Positions 50,351 through 62,503 of a stretch of 64,000 nt of DNA are shown here, piece by piece. The stretch lies in assembly GCF_018691265.1 (NCBI RefSeq), contig NW_024881322.1, positions 1,798,001-1,862,000 of the forward strand, written 5' to 3'. Below the pieces are notes generated by a model that saw nothing but the letters and a program-made list of their open reading frames with translations, had not been told where the DNA came from and ran no database searches. Within the stretch, counting starts at the first letter, position 1. Each line of letters opens with the position of its first letter. Source of the stretch: Tyto alba. Taxonomy: Eukaryota > Chordata > Aves > Strigiformes > Tytonidae. A program made the translations under genes and the position numbers.

Positions 50351-50531
50351 TCGCACAGTACACTGCAGCAGGCTCCAGGGGATGAGGAAGAGGAGGAACC
50401 TCAACTGTAACTGGTCGCATTTGGAACGACTTTTATACGCAGTCAAGGAATCAAAACTGGAGGAAAAAAAAATTCTGTGCCAAATAGGGAAAGGAGATTT
50501 GTGAGTGAAACCGATTTCAAACAAAAATAAA

Positions 50532-50537
50532 TTTATT
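50532..50537 (-). terminator. AZI2: Candidate distal AZI2 poly(A) signal
   Basis: TTTATT on the + strand is AATAAA on the - strand, 2.2 kb downstream of the AZI2 stop. Closer candidates lie at 52457-52462, 51311-51316 and 51237-51242. Which one is used cannot be read from the sequence. Confidence 0.4.
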
Positions 50538-52745
50538 TAAAATCTTACACAGTAGAATTCCTTCATTGAACAAATCAAAGTTTTAATCATGTTGAGAGCT
50601 GTTGGCTAATACATTACTTTTAATAAAAAACATTTGTGATGTTGAGGTGGGGGACCCCAAAAAGGAAGCTACATTAGAACTAGAGATCACATAGCTTATG
50701 CAGCCACACGAGAAATGTTTTCTGCTGCTTTGTTATTACACAGGTAGTTGGTTTTATCAGCTAAAGCCTAGGGCCTCGGATTTGTTTTATGCATATTGGG
50801 TTTTGTTCTATTACTTTCCAAGAGATTGTACTCCCCTGAGTCAGCTGTGTTCATTGGTCAGAATAAATTCCAGCATCTGACACTATTTCCATTAATCACA
50901 GACAAGCCAGGATACGTGAGCAAGATAATAGAAAGATAAAAGCGCTATCTGGTGAACGGGAAGCATTATTTATGTATGCTGTTCGCTAACACAGCGGAAG
51001 TTATCCGGAAGGCATTTTTTCAACTCTGACAGACAAACCCAAAGAGAAGAAGCCGGGCGTCATACCAAGTATTTACTCCACAGGGAAGGAGGCGTCTGGA
51101 ACCACACAGATCACGTAGCACCTTGGTGACACTTTTACAGCCCTTCGTTACTAGGGCTATGCTGGTCATAGCTTCCCCAAGTATTTGCAAGCAATTTTAA
51201 GACAATTTGCTACTAGAAAGCTGTGAAGCTAATTTTTTTATTACACTGAGCTTAAACTGGGACCTGTGAAGTCGAATACTTTACCCACCCACACATCTGT
51301 AAGTAACATATTTATTATTAAGTGTCTTCCCACGCACTACAAGTATCATGGATCATAAAATACAAAACATTTTTCCTCAACATAATGAGTAGTCAAGGCA
51401 TTTCACTTAACCCTCTTATGTTAAGCCAGATAGGAAGCAGAGCAGGTTTTTTTAAAAACAAACAAACAAGCATAAATTGTATTTGTTGTAAAACGATCTT
51501 CTTGGCCTTAAAATAACAATAATTAAAAAAGCAGCAGTATTTGGACACCCATAATCTATAAAGCAGGCAGCTGCAATTCAAATAACTAGTTCTCAGTGGC
51601 ACACCAAAGGTACCACGGGAGTACTTCTGTCTGTCAACAATGCTACACCACCTCATCCAGTCCGATTAAATTAAGGCTTTGCTTCTTTAATAAAAGAAAA
51701 GTTATTAGCCTTCACCACCACACAGATAAAAAGGTCAAGGTCGTGGTGGTGTGCACAGGCAGCACCATCGGGGTGACTGCAGCGGGAAGGGGGTGGCTGT
51801 GCTGAGCTGGGCTGAGCTGAGCTGGGCTGGGCTGAGCTGGGCTGGGCTGAGCTGGGCTGGGCTGGGCTGGGCTGGGCTGGGCTGGGCTGAGCTGAGCTGG
51901 GCTGAGCTGGGCTGAGCTGGGCTGAGCTGAGCTGGGCTGGGCTGGGCTGAGCTGAGCTGAGCTGGGCTGGGCTGAGCTGGGCTGAGCTGGGCTGAGCTGG
52001 GCTGAGCTGAGCTGGGCTGAGCTGAGCTGGGCTGAGCTGGGCTGAGCTGCCCACAGCACGGACGGACGGAGGGAAACGAGCCGAACACCCAGGCTGCCGA
52101 GCGTTGAGCAGCGTCACTTCGGATCCCGTGTAATTCACAATAAGGCCCAAAATGGTGCAACCCGAACAGGACAGCCTAGGAGCGATTTTCCGCCTGCCAC
52201 TATCTAATATAAATCAGGATTTTCACTCAAAGATCTCACCTGTCGTGGTTAAAACTGCATTTCTAAAGCAGAGGAATCAAAGTCCATTGAAAGGAGGAAG
52301 GGAGAGATAATCCAGCTCTTCATTTTCTGTCTTACTCTGAAAAAAAACGCTGTCAAAAAAATCAGCTCAGAGCCGGTACAGATTTTAGCACAGGGTATCA
52401 AGGATTTTCTTGACAACATACAAATAGCAAACAAATACAAAACTGGATTATTCTGTTTTATTCCGAGAACTCACTTTTCAGTGTAATCTCCTGCACCTGT
52501 ACGCCATTTGCAGTACAAGGCTATCGAGGCCCCACGCCAGGTTTCTCTGCATTTCCCTTATACCAGCACAGCTCTAACTTCAAGGAACTTGTTTCTGACT
52601 TACAGCAGAGGAAGACTAGGCTTGCTGTTTCGGAACTAGAATTAAAAATAAAGAACGAACATTTCAGGCAATTTGTTTTCCCTCTTCGAAAGTTCAGGCA
52701 TTAAGGTGCCGCTCTAAAAATGCCTCAGTTCATTCTAACAATTGT
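50538..52745 (-). other. AZI2: Probable AZI2 3' UTR
   Basis: This sequence follows the AZI2 stop codon on the - strand and holds several AATAAA hexamers but no recognisable coding exon. Its main feature is a 250-bp pentamer array at 51801-52050. If the nearest signal (52457-52462) is used, the UTR is only about 0.3 kb and excludes the array. If a distal signal is used, the array is part of the mRNA. Confidence 0.5.
51801..52050 (+). repeat. Switch-region-like pentamer array (GCTGA/GCTGG)50
   Basis: Exactly 250 bases form 50 uninterrupted pentamers: 23 GCTGA, 26 GCTGG and a final GCTGC. In register this is a mixture of GAGCT and GGGCT, the same pentamers that make up mammalian immunoglobulin S-mu repeats, and it holds 23 AGCT sites. 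The G-rich strand is the + strand, so AZI2 transcription (-) would make C-rich RNA here. The period of five leaves all frames open on the - strand, giving Ala-Gln-Leu-Ser-Pro-type periodic peptides that are not called as genes. Confidence 0.97.
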
Positions 52746-53134
52746 TTAACTCTTGTGCAGACAGTTTTGATTACACCGATCCAGGTAATCTGCTGGAGAG
52801 TTTAACAAAGTTGTTTTATTTCTCATTTCCCAAAACACATTCTCATTAGGCTTCGGAGGACTTGGGAATACCCAGGAATTATCTTCCAGAGAGCTCTTCC
52901 CATAGGAATGGTGTTCCTGAAACGTCTTGCCATCAAGTGGAACGGGTCTCTCATCTGTCCATGCTCGGAGAATCACCCTTTCAGATGGGGTTCTTGCATC
53001 TCTCGGCGGAGGGGGAGACCCCGCGTTGCTGAATACTTTATCATTTTTGGAGAGTTTTTTATAGGCTACCCCAGATGTCAAATTCAGCTTTGAAATGTTC
53101 AAGTCAACACATTGTACTGGTGCAGTAGAGGCAG
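52746..53134 (-). CDS. AZI2: AZI2 (NAP1) last coding exon and stop
   Basis: The exon starts after the acceptor TTCTTTCTTCAG and runs 389 bases to TAA at 52748-52746. It encodes the C-terminal 128 residues. The conserved blocks are ILRAWTDE, FQEHHSYGKSSLEDNSWVFP followed by SPPKP, and the end DYLDRCNQNCLHKS. These correspond to ILQSWTDN, FQEHSSYGRNSLEDNSWVFP and YLDQHNQNCLYKN in human AZI2. The two bases carried in pair with the single base left by the exon at 56036-56151. AZI2/NAP1 is a cytoplasmic adaptor that binds TBK1 and IKK-epsilon in type I interferon and NF-kappaB signalling. The middle of the exon (SNAGSPPPPRDARTPSER) is less conserved. Confidence 0.95.
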
Positions 53135-56035
53135 CTGAAGAAAGAAGATAAAAAGGATTTTTTAGATTCCGTTATCTAATGCATTTTTCATACACTCCAA
53201 ATCTGGTACAGTAGAGCAGGGATGTTAAACCCAGCGTCTTCGAGCTACAAATTTTCAGACCGTATTTTACTTCAGTAACTACTAAAAAGTTGCAAGCTGA
53301 ACATACTAACCTCCTCAGTCTGATTTTGCAAGATGAAACAGAGATCCTGAAATTGCAATGTCTGAAATATACCCAGAGCCAAGGCAACCTCCCAGCTCGC
53401 ACCTGAACACCGCTAAAGCGATGAAGCTTTTTGCCAGGACTGGAATGAATGCTGCAACAGAGATTCCGTGGAGGAATCGGCGAGATTCAGAGCACTGCTT
53501 AGGCAGAGCCTGCTTCCTCCTGCTCTACGGATTGCTTTAACACGTCGTGTTCTCAGGCTGCCAAGCAGCTGAATTCTCGCTGTCCATGAAGCAGCACGAG
53601 GGCAGCGCACGTTTCTGTGCTCCACTACTGCCTGACCTCTGAAAGCAAAGCGACAGGCTACAGCCTTCAGCCATCTCCAATTCCAGGGGAGTTTTAAACT
53701 CTGCTGGTGAGGGGAGGGGTTTGAAACAGAACAGCATCTTCCTGAAATGAAAGAGCTGTGTCTCAACAGATGGCCAGATACAACCAGGACATTTTTTTTT
53801 TTTTTTTTGCAGCGGTGATTTACGTAACGTGCAATGGGAGCAGATTCACCATTCCTGCGGTTAAGGAAACTCCCATGGTACAGGCAGTTTTCCAGCACAG
53901 CCGTGAATCTTGAGAACGCTCTGGGATTTGTAACTTTAGTTCTTAAGGGACAGAAAGAGGAGCCAGTGTCTTGGTCAAAGAATACAACTTCCGTTTGTCA
54001 CTCTGAATTAAAACGTGGAGCCCAATTCGCCCATGTCAGCCAAAAGCAGTTCCCAACAGCCCAGGCACCGTATCTGAAGCCAAGGCACTGGATCCGGCCT
54101 CTTTGTGCTGACAGGAATAAAGAACAGTTAGAGGTCGACAGACCGTTAGAAGTTCAAGAAAAACAGAATCCACTGAAAATGGATTGCAAATGTAAAAAAA
54201 AAAAAAAAAAAAAAAAAAAACAAACCAAAAAACCAAAACCAACAAACAAAAAAACCCAAGAAACAACAAACCCGAAACAAACAAAGCCAAGACAAATAAA
54301 AAAAGCCTGCAGACACACGGTTGTTGAAAATGCCTCTGAACATAAAGCCAAGCAGAATCCACGTGTCGACTGACACTGCGAAAGTCTCACAAGCAGCCAG
54401 GAACGCACCGAGTTCTGCAGACTTTACACACCTCTCGTAGGGGCACCGGTTCGTATGTGGTAAAATAGCTGGGACTACAGGTGTAGGAAGTGGAGGCTTT
54501 AAGTCAGTAAGTCAGCTCTACCCACACTTTGCATAAGCCGAGATTTTTTGATAAAGTGAAGCACAGATCCGTCTGCATTACATGCTTAAGTGTGGCTGAC
54601 GAGCAAGGTAAACAGAAAAAAATCAAGACGCTTTTAATTTCTGCTGAACCTGCCCACTCTTACATACTTCTGAAAAATTCCTGGAAAAAAGTCCACAAAG
54701 CAAAAGCAAAAATCCACTGGTTCCCAATCAATCAAATGCCTTTTATAGCCGTGGATATACAACCGCATGAGCAACTGCAGAAAATCAGACTGTTCACCAA
54801 CCAGAAGAGAAAAATCAGCATCTGTGCAGTGGCAAGACAGATGTCTGCAAGTTAAAAATACGGACAGAAAGACACTACGTGATCCCAGCAACCCTTGAGA
54901 GACTTAAGGATTAAAAACTCCTTGTCGGTTGCCAGTTTCTCTGTTGAAGTTATTGGACAAATGGGTCTTGGAGCTGTAGGAACACGGCCTCAGCTGGTAA
55001 GGGTATGTCCCAGGCCACAGGACGTGTCGGTCTGTTCATCGGGCAAGTACCAGAGAGGGGCTGTTAACCACTGCTGGCCACGAAGGCAGCGACTGACCCG
55101 GAGGCGAATCCTCCCTGACCTCCCCCAGCCAGTCCGAGGTGCTTAGGAACAAAAACGTCTTGATCTTGTAATGGACGGGGACACTGGGGACTGTCACCCG
55201 CCCGTCGGAACCAAATGTACAGTCTCTCACCGGCGTCTTCTGTTTTCTGAACACAGTAAATACCACGACTGAAGTGAGCAGAAAGCAGAGGGAATAAACA
55301 CAGCGATAAACAGGCAGGCTGAGAGCCGGCCCCCACCAGGGCCACAACGCGCTCCTTGGGAGAAAAGAGACCTATGGAACAGAACCATCTGCTGAACTGC
55401 TCGGAGAAATTATACTTACTTCATATGGAAATTATTTTCCCCTTAACTATTTGCAACGTAGCAGCAGAAAGGAGGCAGCTTTGCAGCCCCTCTGTATTTT
55501 GACAGTCAGCAAATGTCATCTTGCATAGCGTTTTGCCAGAGGAGACAGCTTTTCTGAAGGCCAACATAAAGAAACACGCAACCATAAGGGAATTTCAGGC
55601 TATTAAAGCCTGATTTTAAAATGTTGCCAAATACTTTATGTATTCTATACTGGGAAAAGACGACTGTGTTTGCAAAAAGATTTTTTTTTTTTCCCCCTAA
55701 TATGAAGTAGTTGTGGTAAAAGGTCAAATACGAGTAAACTTAACACCTCAGCCTTGTGCACATAAGCAACACTTGACTGAGAAAAAAGCCACAAGGGGAA
55801 CAGAATACAGTACTGAAGAAAAAACACATCAGCAACACCTTTATGTGTGAAGTTGACCAGTATGAGACAGAAGCAAAAGCAGAAAATGGGTAGGCTGGAA
55901 CCATAATACAGTCTATCTTATCAACTTCAATTGATGAGATTCTGATAAGATATGATAGCTAGCTTCTTTTGAAATGGTACAGCTTGCATCAACCGCTTGT
56001 GTCTGTGAACGCTGTTACTGCAAACACTGACTTGC
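53135..56035 (-). other. AZI2: AZI2 intron with GC-AG ends
   Basis: This 2.9 kb intron starts with GCAAGT after exon sequence CAGAAAG and ends with TTCTTTCTTCAG. The GC donor gives the reading phase that joins conserved sequence on both sides. The GT four bases further would break the frame. Inside are a 27-base A run at 54194-54220 followed by an A/C-rich tract, and several open frames without recognisable domains. Confidence 0.75.
54194..54300 (+). repeat. A27 run grading into CAAACC-rich tract
   Basis: Twenty-seven As are followed by about 80 bases of A with scattered C (CAAACCAAAAAACC type). Similar tracts occur at 59881-59912 and 61925-62010. They are simple low-complexity repeats and do not encode a protein. 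Confidence 0.85.
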
Positions 56036-56151
56036 CTTTCTGGGTCGCCGTCGGGTTTGTTTTCAGTTTTCGCAGAACCTCAGCCTGCACGTCAGTCACC
56101 AGACGCAAATTAGACATTTCTCTCTTCAGTTCCCAGTATGCTGCTTGTACA
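56036..56151 (-). CDS. AZI2: AZI2 coding exon with TBK1-binding segment
   Basis: The exon is 116 bases, after the acceptor TTTTGGAAG and before a GC donor. It encodes SVQAAYWELKREMSNLRLVT followed by DVQAEVLRKLKTNPTATQK. This matches the human TBK1/IKK-epsilon-binding region (HAYWELKREMSNLHLVTQVQ), shared in pattern with TANK and TBKBP1. One base completes the Ser codon begun in the exon at 59566-59627, and one base is left for the last exon. This segment recruits the kinase, and its close match suggests the TBK1 link is kept in this species. Confidence 0.93.
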
Positions 56152-59100
56152 CTTCCAAAACAAAAATTTTTTAGAAGTTAAATAACTGGCACCTTTAAAG
56201 CACCCCCATGCCTACTGACATGCTCATCGAGCATTAACAGGTTTTTGCCTGACATACACTGCTAATTTTACTAAAGTACCATATTTCGAAATTAATCAGT
56301 ACTGACAATTATCTTAAACTGATGGACTTTTGTACGCTTTGACTCTTGCAATATTACAATCTATAATGTATTATATATTAACATTCTAGAGGATTCTTTC
56401 AAGTTTCCCAAATGGAAAGAAATATGACGCATAGTCTCCAATTTCATTATTTGAAACTAACCATCTTACTAGAAAACTAGTAATCTCCAGGGAATACTTT
56501 TTAGAAAATATATTAAATGGACCCTAGACTGCAAACAAGGTAGAGTATTAACTTTGAATGGCTTCTGATAAACGACCACACGCACCATCATGTGTCATGA
56601 CCCCAGTAATGTTAATTAACCATCGTTTTAAATCTCCACATCAAAAGCAGCATTGGGGTCTCTACGCCGCTCATTTTGCTACAGTGAATTTGGACTAGAT
56701 ACCCAAGAGCCAAACTAAGCACCCACACACAGACCAAACTGGAATATAAAATACACCGTTTCCTATTCAAGTCATCTAATTTATGTTAATACACTGCTGA
56801 AGAGGGAAGACATATGGAAAATTACAAAATTCTTGGCTTCACTGCCTTATCAGACAGTTTAAAAAACAGCGACCCAACTCATTCTCTGGTAAGATAGGAT
56901 AATATGAGAAACATGGTCAGCAACAGCAGCACTGTCCCAACATTGAAGTTTCTGGTTATTAGCTGGTAAGAAAAATCAAGAACAAAACAACAACAACAAA
57001 AAAAAAAAATCAGAAAAGTCCACATCACCATATGTTTCTTGGTAAAATTTTGAGCAAAGGCTCACTGAACACAACATTTACGTTGATTAATAATTAACTT
57101 AGTGTTCAAAGACACAAGGATGCAGTTACTACAACTTAAACATGAAATCAATGATTTAATGTTTTTCTTAACGCTCAACATTCTACCACAACATTTATTG
57201 AGGACAAGTATCATGGATGAGATTTTTCAGAATATTTCTTTCTTCCTCACTATATTCACCTAGAAGACATGTATTTGAAAACAGTTCAGTGCCTCAAACT
57301 ATTGTTGCGATGACTAAGAACTATTAAGCTACATAAACACTGTTTTTCCAAACATGAATATATACAGATTTGCATCCCTCTAAAATATCAATTCAGGATC
57401 AGTCCTGCATGAAATTTATCAGACATGAACGTGTTCAAAAGCACTCTGAGAAACAGCTATTATTCTGTTCTGCAAGTTAGTGCTAAAAGAGTTCCCTTAA
57501 AACAAAGACATTAAACTTGCTTCCATGCAGAGAAATATTTTCCCAGAATACAAAAGTTCAGATTCAAAAGCTCTGTAGAAGAACAGAGGAGGCTGTAAGG
57601 ATCAGCAATTCTGAGAGATGGAAAGTTCATTTTCAGAACTGGTATTTCAAGAAGTTTGGCTAAACCCGTGGCTTTTTCACGGCAGAATCCATTTGGCTCT
57701 CTGAACTTGTAAGAGAGGGCAATTTAAAAATGAAGTTGATGTGGCAACCACAATTTATTCATCTGTTTTGGTCTCAAAAATAAGATCAAACAGAACCATC
57801 CAATATTTAAATATATTTACGTATAAAAGTGGTAAATATAAGAGCAGCTCAGCCTCTGCCACCAACCAGAAGGCAAGTGCTTCGTAAATTTTGTAACGTG
57901 CACTTTAGCACTTCAAAAAGCAACTGGCAAAGGCATGCAGGTACGAGAATTCCACTTAAATCCCACAAAACGTTTTAACTGTTTTTGGGAATACTGACCT
58001 AGAATCCCCCTGCAAAGCCTAATTTTCAAGCAATCTGCAACTGAAAACCAAAGGTTCCACACGCTCTGAAGTTTATCCTGTCCTGCCTTCTAACATGCAG
58101 GATAAACCTTGACGGTGATAGCCAATCTAAATCCTCGGCGGAGTAGATTTGCAAACTCAGAATTTAAAGTCAGATTTGCAGGCTGCTGACAAATGTGAAA
58201 TAATTACTCTCTAAAAAGTTAACTGCAAACGCCTCCATCTCCCACAAACAGCAGGATTGCTTCCTACGACAAATGTTTCGCACAGGAGGTTTTTCAAGTG
58301 TTTTTCCACAGATTTCTGGAGAGATTTATATATTCAGTACACATTACGCTTCCATTATTTAGGTCAGATTACAGTAAATACTATACTGTACACAGGCTAA
58401 TTCATATGGTTGCCACCCGAACATCATTTTGTGGAAGAAATCTGCTCTGAAAGATCAAAGAGCCAACTGCTTTACCTTGAAATAGCACCTTTTCTCAGGC
58501 GTGTAAGACTGACTACGAAGCTCCAGCAGAAACCACAAGAAAAAGTGTTAGCTAGCTAGCTAGCCAGGCAAGGTGAAAGTGTAATCTGTGTATAGCCCGT
58601 GTAGTATTATTCTCATTACACCAGAGAACATATGAAAAGAAATATCTGTGCCGTTCTCTTTCAGTGACTGATTTCCTTTCCCGTCTGTTCAAGAGGCAAG
58701 TAAGCAACAAGGTGTTCCGCTGAACCACCCGTCATTAGGAAGGGCCAGTCTTCCCTCTTGTGGAAAGTCGTGTAATTACACGAACGGGCATAACAGCGTA
58801 AGGGATGATGCAGTTAGTGCTTCATTTCTGCAAGACAAAACAGTTGGAAGCCTCCATGCATTCATGAATTGTTCTTTTGCGTGAAGAATCAAAGAATACA
58901 CATATACTTTCCAATAAAGCACCCATACTCGACAGGATAACATAGTATAGATGCTTAGGTTTAGCACAATTATTATCTCAACAGCTGCAAAATGAGAACA
59001 AATGCTTTTTGATAAGTCAGCATTTTTCCTGGAAAATTGCTATTTCTTTTTGAATAGGTCACACAATGACTCCTCAGTATTAGGAAAAAAAAAAAATCCT

Positions 59101-59565
59101 TTAAAATGTCTTCTAATAGAAATATTATTGCACTGCACTAAGTAAGAATGCATCTTCCAACACTAAGCAAGAGATCTGAAGCCATCAGCTATGCAAATAC
59201 AGAAACCTTCCCATACACAGAATGAAGATATTGCACAGCTGGGATTAGACTTTGAAATTTATCTAGCACCTCATCAAGTCAACTAATTATCAAAAAGCAG
59301 ATTTTTAAATACAATATAACTTAACATTCATTTTCTGTACAACAATTTGAAGATGTAAATGTGTTCTTATCATCATCATCCTGGACTGCCAATATAACAA
59401 AAAAAAAAAAAAGAATTAAAATGATCTTGCTCAATCAGTATACCTAGACTTGAAAGCAGATTATGTAATTTCAAATAACAATTTGAACAGGCTGCAAGAA
59501 TATTTACTTGTTCAAATACCTGTCCCTCAGTAAACTAAAACATGAGAGCCACTTGATTTTCCTAC
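56152..59565 (-). other. AZI2: AZI2 intron
   Basis: This 3.4 kb AT-rich intron runs between the donor AG|GTAGG at 59565 and the acceptor at 56152. Besides a short (GCTA)n run at 58551-58564 and small A runs, nothing was recognised. Confidence 0.8.
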
Positions 59566-59627
59566 CTCTGGATGTCTTGCCTTTGAAGTAGGTCTCCAGT
59601 TAATGGATTTTCATCCTGAGCCTGGTC
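59566..59627 (-). CDS. AZI2: AZI2 short internal coding exon
   Basis: A 62-base exon between the acceptor TTCTGTTATGCAG and the donor AG|GTAGG encodes DQAQDENPLTGDLLQRQDIQ and two bases of the next Ser codon. It corresponds to human DPYQEDNLKSRDLQK and the few residues after it. Sequence similarity is modest, but the position, phase and lengths of the flanking exons agree. It links the coiled coil to the TBK1-binding segment. Confidence 0.82.
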
Positions 59628-62354
59628 CTGCATAACAGAATGAGGGGATGATAAAGAAGGAACGACTGTATGATTTCAGATCCTCTATCTGAAATTACTG
59701 CAATGAAACTACAAGTTCTCTAATATCACAATTCAGGAGTAGTCTTTTGTGTTGGCTGCAGTGGTTTTCAAAATGGACATAAAGACATCTGCTAAGAATT
59801 TCCACTTAAAAATGCTTAAATTACCTACTTGTGTGAAAGCACTGCTCAGCCATACTCTCTCTCTTCCTTCACTTTTTTTTAAAAAAAAAAAAAAAAAAAA
59901 CAAACCAAACAGCTGAGCTCTTGGAAATTGTGATTCTTTGAAAAGCAAAAATTGAGAAAGGTTTTTGACTTGAATTAAAAATTGAATCAGTCTTCTCTTG
60001 TTCCTTCCCTGTCCCAGTCTATAAAGACCTTTAATTTAAAGAAAACCATTTCAGTATAGATTTAATTCCACAAGTTACATTTATGAGAAAATATAATTTA
60101 TCCCTTGAGACTGAAAGACTGCTTTAAATGGTGAGTACAAGCAGCCTCACTGCAGTTCACAGGGCCAGTTAACAAATCAAACACGGGGCTCCCTTCGTTA
60201 ACCATGTTCGTATTAGCCCATCACCTGTGATGAGTTCCCATCCACATCCCTTCTCTCCATGCTCCCTTCCTGCTCCCATTGCAAGCAACTTGTCAGTAAC
60301 GTACACACTGCACCAACTACAATGCAAAACCCAAATAAGAATATCTAAAAATAGAAAAAAAAAAAAAGAAAAAAGAAGTGTACTTACCTAAGGTAAAAAA
60401 TATCTGAAAATTGTAACTAATGTAAAACCAGTAATAATGAAAATACCAGCTGGGTTTGAAACAATGCTGACTTGTCATTGCCCAGCGATCACATTTCCCT
60501 GTATTTCACCTGACAGTATTTCCCCCCTCCTGAACTCTTTCCCACCACCCATCACAGATTCTATTTCATTTAAAAAAAAAAAAAAAACAAAAAAAAAACA
60601 AAGCCCCACAATTGCGCTGTATTACCCCACATATGAAAACTTGTACCTTTTTATTTCCTCTATTAAGCAGTTCCCAGGATCAAAAAATGATGTTAACAAA
60701 AGAAAAAGGCTGTTCCTTATATTTGTTCTTTGCAAGAAAAGCTGCTGACATAAGCATTATTTAAGCAGTGTCATGCCTAGTACTCCTTACAACTGCTATT
60801 TGAGTCCATTCTTTCTAGCAACATTCCTTCTCACAACCCAAGCTGCAATCTTCAATTATTTATGTAGCTGTTACTCCATTCTGCAGAGCTACCCGAAGAC
60901 TAGAGCTGCCGACAAGTCACCGTGTGCCTTCAGACTTTGCAAGCTGCTGAAAACACCTAGCAGAATTCCCCATCCAAGTGAAAACAACCACCAACAGTAA
61001 CAGAAGTTACCCGAACCCCTCGCATGCCTGCCAGGTGACATCCTTTATCCCCACCTAGTGGAAAAAACAGATTAAACCCGAGACAAGACCATCGGTGCAC
61101 GGACGTCTGTCGGTGTAAGCGGGGTGTGGTGTGACAGCAGCAGGTCTGCAGAGGCGCATTCAGCGCTGAGAACCCAACACCCCAACTACGGATGCTCTGA
61201 GAGCAGCAGGGGGGAAGAGCTTCACTTCAGGCTGGCTCTGAGAGGTTGGGGTGCACCTTCTCAGCTTCCTCCAAAAGGAACCCGGTTCCCGTACTCCTGA
61301 CTGCACAGCAGGCAGTGGTGATTGGGGGATTTGCTTCAAAAGTACATTTCTGTAGTAATGTAAGCGTGCCCGTAAGAAAAAAGAGCCAAAGAAGCATTTC
61401 CAAATTAAAACCAAATCCTGTTTGAGGGCAGGGTGAGGGTCAAGCAAGGGTTCTACCTGCAAGTCTTACATATGTCAAATGTTGGCTCGCTCAAATATTA
61501 CGTAATGAGGTTACATAATCATAATTATTAATGACCACAAGAAACCTAAAAGAGTCTGCCTCTTCAAGCAATCACATTTAAACCTTCTAAATTTATTGTG
61601 TAACTTCAATGAGTCCCAGAGCCTGCCACTTTTAAAGCAGTAAGCACGCACTAGACATGATTTTTTTTTTAAAACTTAATGCATTTTATTACTGTTAAGA
61701 TATCTTAATTTCCTTTTTGAGATCCTAACCACATCTCCGTTACCCAATGAGTCCCTCACCACAGACATCTGCCCCAGACTAAAAGAGGTATAAGCAGGAT
61801 TCTGGAAACCTTGTTACAAAAATGCACCTCCCTGACAAACTGCATGCAACTACCCTAAAGAAAAGTGCTTGAGCTCCTTAAACCAAGTTTGTGGTATCTT
61901 TTAACATAAGCATTTGGTTGTTTCTTAAAAAACAAAACAAACAAACAAATAAAAATAAATAAATAATAATAATAAAAAAAAACAAACCCACCCAACCAAC
62001 ACCAAAACCCAAGTAGGTTTTGCCCAAACTTTCCAAGAAGTCCAGCCCGAGACAAATACCAGCACAGGACACTTCGACTTGATTGGCTATTTATAAGAAA
62101 TTGTAAAGCTCTATTTTCTGTTGTTCTGTGGGCAGTGGCTGGGAAATGTCACCTATGTAAGCGTACTATTTCCAAGAAACAAGCCAGTCTACGAGACTAT
62201 TTAAGGTTAATTTTACTGGGATGTTAATCTTTCACTCAAGTATATACTTTATATATCTTTGTTTACCCTTTATTTTGCTTGAACAAGGGACTTAATCATA
62301 CTGTACACACAGCCAAATCTATCAGTACAAAAATTCCTTAAAAAATAGAGGTAC
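59628..62354 (-). other. AZI2: AZI2 intron
   Basis: This 2.7 kb AT-rich intron has a T8A20 run at 59873-59900, an A-rich tract near 60573-60600 and an A/C-rich tract at about 61925-62010. No gene was recognised inside. Confidence 0.8.
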
Positions 62355-62503
62355 CTTCTGCTTGGATTTTTGCAACTCCTTCCTGAGACTGTTGCACTCT
62401 TGCTTGAGCTTCTCTAGATCCTGTTCCAGACTATGCACTTTCAGGTCACTGCTCAGCTTCTCTATTTCCCAGCTAGACTGAGTACAATTCAGATTTTTCA
62501 TCA
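62355..62503 (-). CDS. AZI2: AZI2 coiled-coil coding exon
   Basis: The exon is 149 bases, after the acceptor TGTCTTTTTACAG and before AAG|GTACCT. It encodes MKNLNCTQSSWEIEKLSSDL, then KVHSLEQDLEKLKQECNSLR and KELQKSKQK. This heptad-rich coiled coil matches human MRNLNPPSSNWEVEKLSCDL. The leading TG probably completes a Val codon whose first base lies in the preceding exon. That exon was not found before the window end, so only the C-terminal 238 or so residues of AZI2 (392 in human) are present. Confidence 0.95.

Larger units (their letters stand above)
45443..50531. other. Intergenic region between convergent CMC1 and AZI2
   Basis: No gene is confidently supported in these 5 kb. The contents are a 17-base duplication (TTTAAGGTAGAAGGTGA at 46901 and 46931), a C run near 47191-47206, an exon-like block on the - strand at 48334-48404 (listed separately) and a CpG-richer stretch at about 49830-50350. 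The open frames over the GC-rich parts overlap on both strands and have no recognisable domains. Confidence 0.6.

Noticed and set aside
49907..50524. A 205-codon open frame on the - strand
   Set aside because: It lies in GC-rich DNA, overlaps open frames on the other strand, and the translation shows no domain or family pattern.
51671..52160. Ala-Gln-Leu-Ser-Pro repeat proteins on the - strand
   Set aside because: These are translations of the GCTGR pentamer array in several frames at once, and the region is downstream of the AZI2 stop.
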